DNA of 64,000 bases from Valencia hispanica. Lineage: Eukaryota; Chordata; Actinopteri; Cyprinodontiformes; Valenciidae. The stretch is from assembly GCA_963556495.2 (NCBI GenBank), contig OY747713.1, positions 28,668,961 to 28,732,960 on the forward strand, given 5' to 3'. This document shows positions 34,237 through 44,800 of this stretch, in pieces (positions within the stretch are counted from its first letter, which is position 1; each line of letters starts with the position of its first letter). Position numbers and translations under genes: made by a program. The notes under the pieces were generated by a model. The model was given only the letters and a program-made list of their open reading frames with translations. It made no database searches and was not told where the DNA came from.

Positions 34237-34560
34237 GGGCTGCACAGTGGCAGAGTTTGACACACTGTTGCCTAGAAGGTCATAGAAGGTCCAGGGTTTG
34301 AATCCCACACACGCCCTTTCTGCATCAAGTTTGCATGTTCTCCCCGTGCATGCCTAAGTTCTCTCTGGGTATTCCATCTTCCTTCCACAGTCCAGAACCT
34401 GACTGTAAGGTTAACTGAATATTCTGCCCTTAGGAATGATTGTTAGTCCTGTGTGTCTCTGTGTTGCCCTGTGATTAGCTTGCTACCTTTCCAGGAAGTA
34501 CCTCGCTTCTCCACGACCCTACAAGGTCAAGCAGGTTTAGACAGTGGATGGATGGATATG
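34237..34560 (+). repeat. V-SINE (tRNA-derived)
   Basis: The 5' part 'gggctgcacagtggcagag...ggtccagggtttgaatccc' is tRNA-like. It is followed by the V-SINE core 'aagtttgcatgttctccccgtgcatgc' and 'gtctctgtgttgccctgtgat', ending in 'acagtggatggatggatatg'. This central core is the hallmark of the vertebrate V-SINE superfamily. It is nearly full length. Confidence 0.8.
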
Positions 34561-34564
34561 AATA

Positions 34565-35330
34565 TATAGAGCAATTGGCTGCCTGAATGAAAATATTAAT
34601 GCCAAGATGCCAAGGAACATTTTCATTTTATTTCTGTTGTTAGCAAATGACAAAACTGGTTGTTTTGTATTTCTTCCTGTTATGCACTTCAAATACTGCA
34701 CATTCAACCAAGGCATCTTATAAAAAAACTGCATGTATTTATTGGTTTTACAATTATTTATGTAAGTCTATAACACAGTACTGTGTTCAAGGACACCACT
34801 AGTACATGATGAAGTGTCTGTGACCCTTTTTACATTCCAAAGCCCCTGGGGAAGCTTGTTACATAGCTTGGGAAATACCAGGAAATAAACTGTGGTTACC
34901 TGTGCCAGAAAAACTGAGTAATAATTGGGTCTTGATCGAAAATATATGCCCAAATCAATAGAGGAATGGTTCACTGGACACCAGGGATGGGCAAATGGAC
35001 TTAAGTTAATCAAGATGTTTTGTGGTATTTATTAGGGGAAAAAAAAGCAATGATAAAAAGTATTTTGAAATTAAAATCTTTTAGGTGATATATTGTATGT
35101 CAGGGACTGTATGTCACTATGGTAAAAGCCTCACAAACACAAAACACTGCTATTAAAAACAAAAAAAGAAAAATGTTAAAAAGAAAAAAAATCCACTTGT
35201 TAAATAGGCTTTCAAGACAACAGTTACATTAAGTTGTGCAATTTTGTAGCTCAACAGGACACAATAACACCATTCTTATTTGAGAGAATAATGATATCTA
35301 ATGCTAATCTCATGAATCCAATACTTAAAA
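34565..35330. other. no gene recognised
   Basis: AT-rich sequence with A-runs near 35040 and 35190. Confidence 0.4.
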
Positions 35331-35332
35331 TA

Positions 35333-36957
35333 CACTCAACAAAAATATAAACGCAACACCTTTGTTTCTGCTCCCATTTTTCATGAGATGGACTTAAAGA
35401 TCTAAAATTCATTCCAGATACACAATATTACCATTTCTCTCAAACATTTTTCACAAATCAGTCTAAATGTGTGATAGTGAGCACTTCTGCTTTGCTGAGA
35501 TAATCCATCCCACCTCACAGGTGTGCCACATCAAGATGCTGATCTGACATGATTAGTGCACAGGTGTACCTCATACTGCCCACAATAAAAGGCCACCCTG
35601 GAATGTGCAGTTTTTTGCTTTATTGGGGGTCTGGGGACTCAGAACCGGTCAGTATCTGGTGTGACCACCATTTGCCTCATGCAGTGCAACGCATATTCTT
35701 CGCATAGAGTTTATCAGATTGTCAATTGTGGCCTGTGGAATGTTGGTCCCCTCCTCTTCAATGGCTGTGCGAAGTTGTTGGATATTAGTGGTAACTGGTA
35801 CACGCTGTCGTATACGCCGGTCAAGCACATCCCAAACATGCTCAATGGGTGACATGTCCGGTGAGTATGCTGGCCATGCAAGAACTGGGACATTTTCAGC
35901 TTCCAAGAATTGTGTACAGATCCTTGCAACATGGGGCCGTGCATTATCTTGCTGAAACATGAGGTGATGTTCATGGATGTATGGCACAACAATGGGCCTC
36001 AGGATCTCATCACGGTATCTCTGTGCATTCAAAATGCCATCAATAAAATGCACCTGTGTTCTTCGTCCATAACAGATGCCTGCCCATATCATAACCCCAC
36101 CACCACCATGGGCCACTCTATCCACAACATTGACATCAGCAAAGCGCTCACCCACACGACGCCACACACGCTGTCTGCCATCTGCCCTGAACAATGTAAA
36201 CCGAGATTCATCCGTGAAGAGAACACCTCTCCAACGTGCCAGACGCCATCAAATGTGAGCATTTGCCCACTCAAGTCTGTTACGGCGACAAGCTGGAGTC
36301 AGGTCAAGACCCCGATGAGGACGACGAGCATGCAGTTGAGCTTCCCTGAGACGGTTTCTGACATTTTGTGCAGAAAATGTTTGGTTATGCAAACCAATTG
36401 TTTCAGCAGCTGTCTGAGTGGCTGGTCTCAGACGATCTTGGAGGTGAACCTGCTGGATGTGGTCCTGGGCTGGTGTGGTTACACGTGGTCTGCGGTTGTG
36501 AGGCCGGTTGGATGTACTGCCATATTCTCTGAAACGCCTTTGGAGACGGCTTATGGTGGAGAAATGAACATTCAGTGCACGAGCAACAGATCTGGTTGAC
36601 ATTCCTGCTGTCAGCATGCCAATTGCACGCTCCCTCAATGCTTGTGGCATCTGTGGCATTTTGCTGTGAGACAAAACTGCACATTCCAGGGTGGCCTTTT
36701 ATTGTGGGCAGTATAAGGTACACCTGTGCACTAATCATGATGTCAGATCAGCATCTTGATGTGGCACACCTGTGAGGTGGGATGGATTATCTCAGCAAAG
36801 CAGAAGTGCGCACTATCACACATTTAGACTGATTTGTGAACAATGTTTGAGAGAAATGGTAATATTGTGTATCTGGAATGAATTTTAGATGTTTAAGTCC
36901 ATCTCATGATAAATGGGAGCAGAAACAAAGGTGTTGCGTTTATATTTTTGTTGAGTG
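35333..36957 (-). mobile_element. Tc1-like transposon, nearly intact, ~280-bp terminal repeats
   Basis: Bounded by TA on both sides (35331-35332, 36958-36959). Both ends begin CACTCAACAAAAATATAAAC, and the inverted repeats stay nearly identical for about 280 bp to 'ccctggaatgtgcagtttt'. The few differences between arms (single-base changes and a 3-bp indel) suggest a relatively recent insertion compared with the other repeats here. Confidence 0.95.
35649..36674 (-). pseudogene. Tc1-like transposase with a single in-frame TGA
   Basis: From ATG at 36674 the frame runs 141 residues to a TGA at 36251-36249, then continues in the same frame for about 200 residues to the stop near 35649. The parts in order are: a first helix-turn-helix (ALRERAIGMLTAGMSTRSVARAL), a basic linker (NRRPRVTTP), a second helix-turn-helix (TAAETIGLHNQTFSAQNVRNRL), then FTDESRF with the first catalytic Asp, QQDNARPH with the second, and SPDMSPIEHVWD with the Glu 34 residues later (DD34E). 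The TGA falls between ANAHI and WRLARW, where relatives carry Arg; CGA to TGA is a typical CpG decay. No other break was seen. Protein function would be DNA cleavage and strand transfer at TA sites. Confidence 0.92.
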
Positions 36958-36959
36958 TA

Positions 36960-39100
36960 TTTTCTAGAGTTGTCTAGGCTGCTGTATACTTTTCATTGGT
37001 TAGATTAAAATAAAATAAAAAAAAATAATTAAAAAGGTGATGTAGAATTTGTTGCATTTTCAAAACATATTTTGGTCTCCAATAAACTGCTCACTGAAGT
37101 GCACATTATATACATTTCTACATGGAAACATGTTCTCCACTTAAATAAATTGAAAAGCTCAGAGAATTACCATCTCCACTGGAGCATGTAATGATCAAAA
37201 GTTCATGCCATAGGCCTAATCATAACTCACCAATTTATAATCCGATGCTGCCTCTTTATAGCTTTGAAATGTGTCAAGACCTAAAGTTCTGCCACTCGGC
37301 ACATTTTTGAGAACATTCCATCCACTTAAAATCCAGTTTGACCGTCATTCTGCCCAGCTTTGAATGCTCTATCCCCTGTTGGCTTGAGCTAGTCCAGATT
37401 GAGATGTGCAAAGATTCACGGCTATTTTTACTTGTCCTACTTGAATTAAATGTAGCAGATTCTCAGACGAAGTAGTCAAGCTTCACAAAAGCTTATTAAA
37501 CATCTACAAAAGGACAAAAAAAAAGTCATTATAAAAGCTATTTGGTGGAGACAAACTGGGTGCTGTAGGGTTAAACTTTTATAGGGAGAAAAAAATAAGC
37601 CATTAAGCAAATCCTTCCTCCATTAGTGTGTGGTTTTAAAAGACTTCTGGTAATCCGCAGGACATTATTGTGCAGAGAAAGATAAATGCCTACATCAACA
37701 CACACACACAGACACACACTCACAAAGTTGTTTTAATATAAGAGAGATCAAATAATAACTCATGTGACCTTACACCCTAATGAACCCATTTTAGGGAGTA
37801 ACAACATTTTCTATCAAACCAACACAGAAATGGTGCACAAGTGCACAAGAAAAAAATGACTGACTATTATACCATAACTCCAGAGGCTGCACAAACAGCA
37901 CTCATTAAATTAGGATAGGACACAGGCTACTGGTGTTGTAATTATCTTAATACTGATGACTATCATCACAAGTGTAATAAGTGCTCTATGGGAGAACTAA
38001 ACATTATGGAAGGCATGGTTATTGGATCTATTCTTACAAACATCTGTCATAGCAAACTCCCAGTGATAAGGCAAACGTGCAAACACGGGGCTATTCTTGT
38101 CATAGTGGAATTGCCATCGCTGACTTTGCTTGGAGAAAAAGAGGTATGCATTAATTGTATTGGCTCAGGATGTGAAATGGAGTGTTTCACGCTTTGTAAC
38201 ATTTTTATACATGTTTTCGAATTTTGAAATAAAAAAGGAAGTACTTCCTACTGTGCTGACGGTGGGTGACATATGCAAGTGGGACCAGCAAAATTAACGG
38301 AAAGAAAAACAAATAAGACGACGACAGAAATGGTGGAACTTCTTCATCCACATCCCGTGATATATTTAATTGCACAACAGATAAACTATCTTTTTGAGAA
38401 TGTACATTCTCACCACTTCCTACCTTACTGCAATGTTTGCTGTTGTCTAAAACTTGCCCTGGAAGCCAACTCAGAAATGCTGTCTAGTGGTGGCATTGCC
38501 CAACAATACCAACTTAATAAATGCATGGAAGACAAAAGGGCACTGAATGGCCCTTTAGCCAATCTGTGTGGTAGCATTCCATTTTCCTGAACAAATTATA
38601 ACTACAAGACCAAAATATGGTCATCTATTGCCACTGGTGGCAAAATGATGTTAAAATTAGCATCTATATAATAGCTTACTATCAGTTTGAAAAGGACAGA
38701 AATCTGAGCTTTTAAAGTCAACCCCGGCCAGTGAACCTTTGATGTGAGCTAAAGAGTTCATTACAGAGAGCAAAGGGTAAACCATGTAAAAAAAAAATAA
38801 TAAAAAGGGTACAGTTTTTTTCTTTTTCTTGTCACTCCTTTTAGCTTAGCACCGTTTTAGCCATGCTTAGGATCTACTAGTAAATGCCAGCATTATTGGC
38901 ACCTTCTGAATCCAATAGACTTCGTAGAAGCAGATTTTTCAAAAATGATGAATATGGTTTCAAAAAACAATACATTTGGGTTATGTAGCTGTGCCCCTAT
39001 TGAGTTCAGATGTTACCATTCATTCAACACTAATTACCGATAGTTTGACACAGGGTTCTTTTTTCTTTTAAAGTTTTTTTTTATCCCACGGTTTTTTCCC
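36960..39100. other. no gene recognised
   Basis: AT-rich, with a short CA tract near 37700-37725. Two open frames, 37988-38227 and 38273-38590, show no motif that I can name. Confidence 0.4.
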
Positions 39101-39400
39101 AGTATTTATCCCCCAGCACTCCTACCTAGTTCCAGTCCTGAGGTTCCGCTCTCCGTTTGCCAGCCCCGGGTTGGCCCCGCACTGAAACCCAAGCCTCCTT
39201 CATGCTTTGGCAGTGAGCAGGCCCTTCTTTTCACCTGATGGGGTGGGGTTTCCCTGGGTGGACGTAGCGCGTGGAAGGATCACGTTATTCCAGCCAGATC
39301 CTCCCCATCCCTTCAGGCGCCCCGGCCGGCCAGGAGGAGGCAGTATATAGCCCCAGGACTAGTGCATGTTTTTGTGGGAGTAGCTCACATTAGCTGCTCA
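39100..39400. other. GC-rich patch of unknown nature
   Basis: GC content rises here ('tgccagccccgggttggccccgcac', 'caggcgccccggccggcc'). It directly abuts the V-SINE and may be another repeat or a small regulatory segment. Nothing more can be supported. Confidence 0.3.
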
Positions 39401-39532
39401 AGGGAACACAGAGAGAACATGCAAACTCCACACAGAAAGGCCCTTTTGCCAACCCCACCCAGGGTGTGGGTGCCAATGATGCGGGCGAACAAACACACCC
39501 TCAGCACCCCCGGCAGTAATTGAACCCAGGAC

Positions 39533-40281
39533 TAGGGATGTGTACCGAAACCTGGTATTAAATTGGCCGCGGGGCTGATTCTGACGGTCCACGCGGACCG
39601 ATAAGCTTCAGCTTTATCGGCCCTCTAAACGGTAAAATTAAGGTCGTATTCATGTTTTGCGGGAGATATAAACACAAGCCAAACACTGTATTGCAGCCCA
39701 CTCCTCCTTAACAAGCACACACGCTGCAGAGACAGAGTGGCGACTGCTGCGCGCTCACGTGTGTGTTCGCCTTACAGATATGATGGCAGAGCAAACGGAA
39801 AGATCCCAAATTTGGCTTCATTTTACGAAAATAGATGCCGACAATGCATGCTGTCACATATGTAATAAAAGCTTTGCTTGCAAAGGCGGGAACACAAGTA
39901 ATTTGACCAAACACCTTGCCAAAATACACCAACTACAAACTGAAAGATGCACGGTGTTTGACCGCCTGAGTGCTGCAGCAACAACAACCCCTGAATCAGA
40001 TAAAACAGACTGTATGTATGTTTGTATGCAAAGCAAACACTTGAAGCATGGACATAAGTTTGCCATTTCATTTTTACAATTAATAAATGATGGATATTTT
40101 CTAACAACAGCTTCCTTCTTACCTAAGTTTAAAAAAAAATTCTTAACCTAAACTTCATTATTTGTGTTTTTCCCCTTTTGTTTTAGTCTTTCAAAAAAAA
40201 AGCACCGATAAAGTACCGGATCGATAAGGAGTATCGTTAAGAGTAGTGGTATCGATAAATCCTTAACGATACCCATCCCTA
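39533..40281 (+). mobile_element. hAT element inside the V-SINE, keeps BED-finger exon
   Basis: Ends are TAGGGATGTGTACCGAAACC on the left and the complement of TAGGGATGGGTATCG on the right. The flanks CCCAGGAC (39525-39532) and CCTAGAAC (40282-40289) match at 6 of 8 bases, an aged 8-bp duplication. Only the first exon of the transposase gene remains in the 749-bp copy. Confidence 0.8.
39783..40151 (+). pseudogene. BED zinc-finger exon of a hAT (ZBED-type) transposase
   Basis: From an ATG at 39783 the frame encodes SQIWLHFTKIDADNACCHIC then KSFACKGGNTSNLTKHLAKIH, a BED zinc finger: aromatic start, C-x2-C pair (CHIC region) and H-x4-H pair (HLAKIH). BED fingers bind DNA in hAT transposases and in host ZBED genes. 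Downstream of about residue 75 the frame becomes unrelated low-complexity sequence, and no RNase-H-like domain or dimerisation domain follows. Its location inside hAT ends makes it a transposon remnant, not a host ZBED gene. Confidence 0.8.
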
Positions 40282-40377
40282 CCTAGAACCTTCTAGCTCT
40301 GAGGTGAGCCGCTCTACCAGCTGCGCCACCGTGCATCCCAGACACAGGGTTTTTTAAAGTTGAGTTAAGGACTCCAC

Positions 40378-41891
40378 AGCAAGGGAATAGATTTAGCATG
40401 GACGGAAGGGACATGTCCCCACCAATATCCAGCGATTATTGAATTGTCCCCACCAATAATTTCATCTTCTCAAGGAAAAGAAAAACAAAACCGATAGAAA
40501 GCAAAAAAGAAAAAGAAAAATACAGATCTGTCAACGTCTCGTTCACCTAGCGGTGCAGAAAGAGTTTACTGGAGTCCTACCTCCGTAGGACATATACGGC
40601 CAATGTGATTGGCTGTGCCTTTCCCTGTTGTCAGGTGAGACTCTGCAGCTATGTTTGGTTGTTAGCAGCGCCAAAACTGCAAAGAGAACTTTCCAGTCCG
40701 CGAGAGGACTCCAGTGCAACGTGGGTGACACATGAGTGTCAAAAGCGAGTAAGGATGGCAGCAAAAAAAGAAGAATTTGGACATGAGGAACTATTTTTCA
40801 AAGAAAGCTGTAAGTCACTTAAAGTCAAGTGGGCTAATGAAATGTGTCTGTCATAATAACGTTACTGGTACTGGTATGCTTTGGCGCACATCATACAGTG
40901 TAACGTTGTATGCAACTATGAATTACGTGGTTTGGAAACTAACTGCACAACAAGCTGCCCACTATTAGTCATCTTACACCATATATCTAAGGATGGCGCA
41001 GGTCTGTGCGCGCTTCCCCCAAGGAGCAAGGTCCAATTTTACCAACCCACATGCATTAAGATGATTTTTTAACCCGACCCTTTACCCACAGTTATCCCCA
41101 GATCAAATCCTTACCCAACCCGCCCGTTGATTTAAAACCGCCATCGGTCTGTGTACCCAGCAGCTACGCACTCCAATCCATCCGTAACTCTCCATGGTGC
41201 TGTCAGCTGAGCTCTCAGATAGTGATGCTTTCAATACATGTCCAGGTCTGAGATGATAATAAGTCAGATGCTCTCATAGGAATCTTTTTTTTGATTGATT
41301 CAGCTACCTGAACTCTGTGCGTAAAGTTGAAAATGTCTGCGCGTCTGCAACAAGTGGTCAGCGATGTGAATTGTAAACTGCTTCTGTTTAAAAAAAAAAA
41401 AAAAAGGAAAATAACGTGACCCTGTATTACAATAAATTATTTCCCTTTTTATTTCTCTGGAATGTTGCACAGCTGATACTTATTTTATGCAGAACTGTAG
41501 TAAAGTTACAGTTGACGTTTTTGCACACAGAATGGCAGGGTTGCAAGGGAAATTAGTTTGTTTGGTTTGTTGTGCATTCTTCTTCTGGGGCAAACATATT
41601 ATTATTGTAGCCAACATTATTTTTTGTGCTACGATGTGGATAAACATGATCTTTCCTAGACAACAGCATAATGATGGTTTTCAGTGCCATTTGAAAAACA
41701 AAATAAAAGACAACGGGCTTTCAATTTTTACACCTGTTATTACACTACAGTGTATATTGTAATAAAACATCAAAAAGATAAATACCTATTTATGAATGAT
41801 TATTATTTATTGTCCCCAGCAATCTTCAAACCACACTCATGTTTATGGTTATTGTTCCCAGCAATTTTAAAAACAAACCTACGCCCTTGCT
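40378..41891. mobile_element. non-autonomous hAT-like element with AGCAAGGG ends
   Basis: The left end 'agcaagggaatagatttagcatgg' and the complement of the right end, 'agcaagggcgtaggtttg', form an inverted repeat resembling fish hAT ends that read CAAGGGCGTAGATTTG. 'gtccccaccaatat' motifs follow inside both ends. A short frame at about 40755-40812 (MAAKKEEFGHEELFFKESC) resembles a transposase leader that ends at a donor-like TGTAAGT. No target duplication could be confirmed. Confidence 0.5.
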
Positions 41892-41894
41892 CCA

Positions 41895-44800
41895 CAGGTT
41901 TCAAATCAACACCTGTTGGACCTGTTGGATTTAGATCTTCCTCAAAAACAAACTTTGTAACAATAATTATGTTGAACCAGCATATTTATACGTATAACTA
42001 CTGCAAGAGATTTAAAAAAATGTACAAATAAAAAACAACAACAATATATTAGCCATGGTAGTGGAGGTCATGAGGCTCTAATGTTGTTATTTTGCAAGTC
42101 AGAAGCGAAAAGGTTTGAGATCCAGTGCTTTAAAATACAGTATATGATTCATGAAATCTTTATTTGAACAAACAAAAATAGTTTCCCTGCAAATATTGAT
42201 AAAGCCTCATCTCATCTCATTAATTCTCTCAAACTCTGTATCGTGTATTGTCTCATCCCATGGGCCTCATGTGTTGTTACGCTCTTCTATTCGCACAAGC
42301 ACAGGCTGAGGGTGAAGCTAGACTGTGTATCTGATCTAGGTGCAATGAAAGGGTTCAGTCACTTCACAGATAGGGCATCTACTTGCTGTGACTGGCACAA
42401 GTGAGTAGGAACAAAGGAGTCACTGTGGCTGCCACACACACTCCTCGTTACACGTACCCTTTGGGCTGCCAGCTGTCTCTCCATCCCTTCCATGTCCACG
42501 CACCTCCCCACCCCTCCCCACAACCCCAGCTGTGGTTATGCATCAAGCACCCCCCTTAATTCAGTGTGCAAACACAAAACGCCCTGCCCTTTGTGGCTCC
42601 AGAACCCGGTTACACCAAAACACTGCTCCCCACCCCGCTGGTGCTTGCTCTTTGCCTATCTGCCATGCTGAATGACTGACTCCCTGCTCTGTTGGAGGCA
42701 CAGTGTTTTTCACCAGCTCCCAGCGGCTCATAAGTACCAGACAGACGTGCACAGCCCCACATGAGCTCATGCTCTCTGAATAATATGGTGGAGCTGGTTT
42801 TCTAAATATTTTCCATGCAAGCCGTTTTCCTTCTTTTTTCTTTTAATAATGTCTCAGAGATGCTTGCTCTCGTCTGCTTGGTTTATTTTCCTAACTTCCA
42901 TGTCACGCATGGTGCACAGGCTCACCACACAGCCCTCCCTTCGCCTGACAGATGCCCCATCTCTGGCCTCGCCCTTTAATTTACAAACCCTCAACTTTCA
43001 ACTCCCCTCAGCTTTTCTATTAATTCCCTATATTTACGGACCCGGGTTCCATACCCAAGTGGTCAGTCATACACAGGTGCCAGCTCTCCTCCACCCAAAC
43101 AGTGTGGTGACAGGCCACTGCTAAAAACCTTTTCATCCCTTCTGCAGCAAACTCAAAACCACTCGTTTGAGCTGTGCTTGTTGCTGGCCTATTATTGTCA
43201 AGTTAAAGAGTACAACTGTGGGTGGGGGCTCCGCTTGTGGCAAAGAAATGAAATGAGGCCGAGGACTGACTATTTTTGGACAAGAGTTGAAGATTCAAAG
43301 AACTTATTTTTGTCTTTTATAGGTTAATTACATGTAATACTCATTTATGTGAAACAGAGAAAAAGAATTGAAGAAAGAAGGAAAGAAGAGAAGCAGTTGT
43401 GGGCACTCCCCAAGTCTGGTTTTAATTTCTGCCGAAAAGGATGTCACTGAAATTATGTAACCATAAGTAAAATAAACTGTTTATAGAGGCGGTATGGTCT
43501 AGTTTTTAAAAAGGTACGGTTTAAAAACAGTTAAATTTTCTGTTAAAACAGTTATGTTTGAAGACATTTTAATATGTTGCTAAATCAAGTGTCAGTGTGA
43601 CTTTAGATTCCTCCAGCTCTATGCCACAGTAACGTAGCACTGCCCCTTCCCCTGTTGGTCCCCACTCTCAGTGTTTCCATTTCACGTAGAAAATACAGGC
43701 CATCAAATATAATTTAAAAAGTTAGCCCGTTTTAAAACCACAATTGGTACGTCATGAGCGGCATGTGCGTTAAGCAGTCGTTTGCAGGCCAGTTGTCGAA
43801 GATGATAATCCAGGTCATAACCAGGAAATAGAAGCCTGTGTTACAACTATCCAATTAAGATTAAAAAGAAACAGTGAAACAATACAAAAACTATGGAATT
43901 TTTATGCAGGATTTCACCAAAAAAGGGAATTATTGAAAAGTTGCTTAAAAGTCCCCAAAAACAACTGTTTGAGTAGTGAACATCCAAATCACCAAATGTT
44001 ATAGTGTCCTAAGGTTTGATAGATGGCTAGAATAATTGTAAGGAGGGCAGGGGCAAAGACTTGAGTTTCAGGGGGATTTGTTGGGCTTGAGTAAACACAA
44101 AGGAGGTAGTACGACTTTTAACAGATTCTGAGGTGGATTCTGGAGCCGTTAAATCAAATAGGACTGAATACCTTTCTGATGATCCATGACGGACGGCAAC
44201 ACGTGTGCAGAGGTAGAAACAGGCAGAAGTAGGACAATAATCACCTTCAGAACTTAAACTCACACAAATCTATTGCCACTTGATATTTTCATTCAATTGC
44301 TTCTCATTAGTTTGTCACTTGTGAATGACATATTCTGCTGCTAAACAAAGCATTGCTCTAGAGATTTAGTCCTACTCTGATCTCTCAAGTCCTGTGCACA
44401 GAATGCAGAAGAGGTTTTATGCAATAATTATTTTTATTTTTTTCCAATCACAATTCATAATGCAATAACATAACAATTTGAAAAACAGACTATGCCATTC
44501 TGTTTTACAGAGGGATAACTATATATTAGAGGAGTTGGATGGATTTTGAGTTTTAGTCTGTCCAGAATGTTTAAAATCTTATAAACAGTTTTTATAGCCA
44601 TTTATTGGTATAAATCCCGATTAGTTGATCCCAGATGCTAAAGTTAATGGCAAACCTGAGAGGGGTCCAAAAATCAAAGTGGGCTTCTACAGCCTTAAAA
44701 ACAACATGTTTCCAAAATGTGAGCGGTTTATTACAACACTATTTTATGAACTTTCAAGCTGTTCAGTTTAAATTGGATAGTTGTTTATAGCGCAGTCAGA

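Larger units (their letters stand above)
39404..40339 (-). repeat. V-SINE in reverse, split by a hAT element
   Basis: The left part 39404-39532 ('agagaacatgcaaactccacacagaaaggccc ... aattgaacccaggac') and the right part 40290-40339 ('cttctagctctgaggtgagccgctctaccagctgcgccaccgtgc') are one V-SINE in reverse orientation. They join correctly once the hAT element is removed. Confidence 0.8.

Noticed and set aside
35910..36599. 229-residue plus-strand frame
   Set aside because: It is the antisense shadow of the Tc1 transposase frame at 35649-36674.
39783..40151. Host ZBED gene
   Set aside because: The BED finger sits between hAT ends with a target duplication and lacks further domains; it is transposon-derived.
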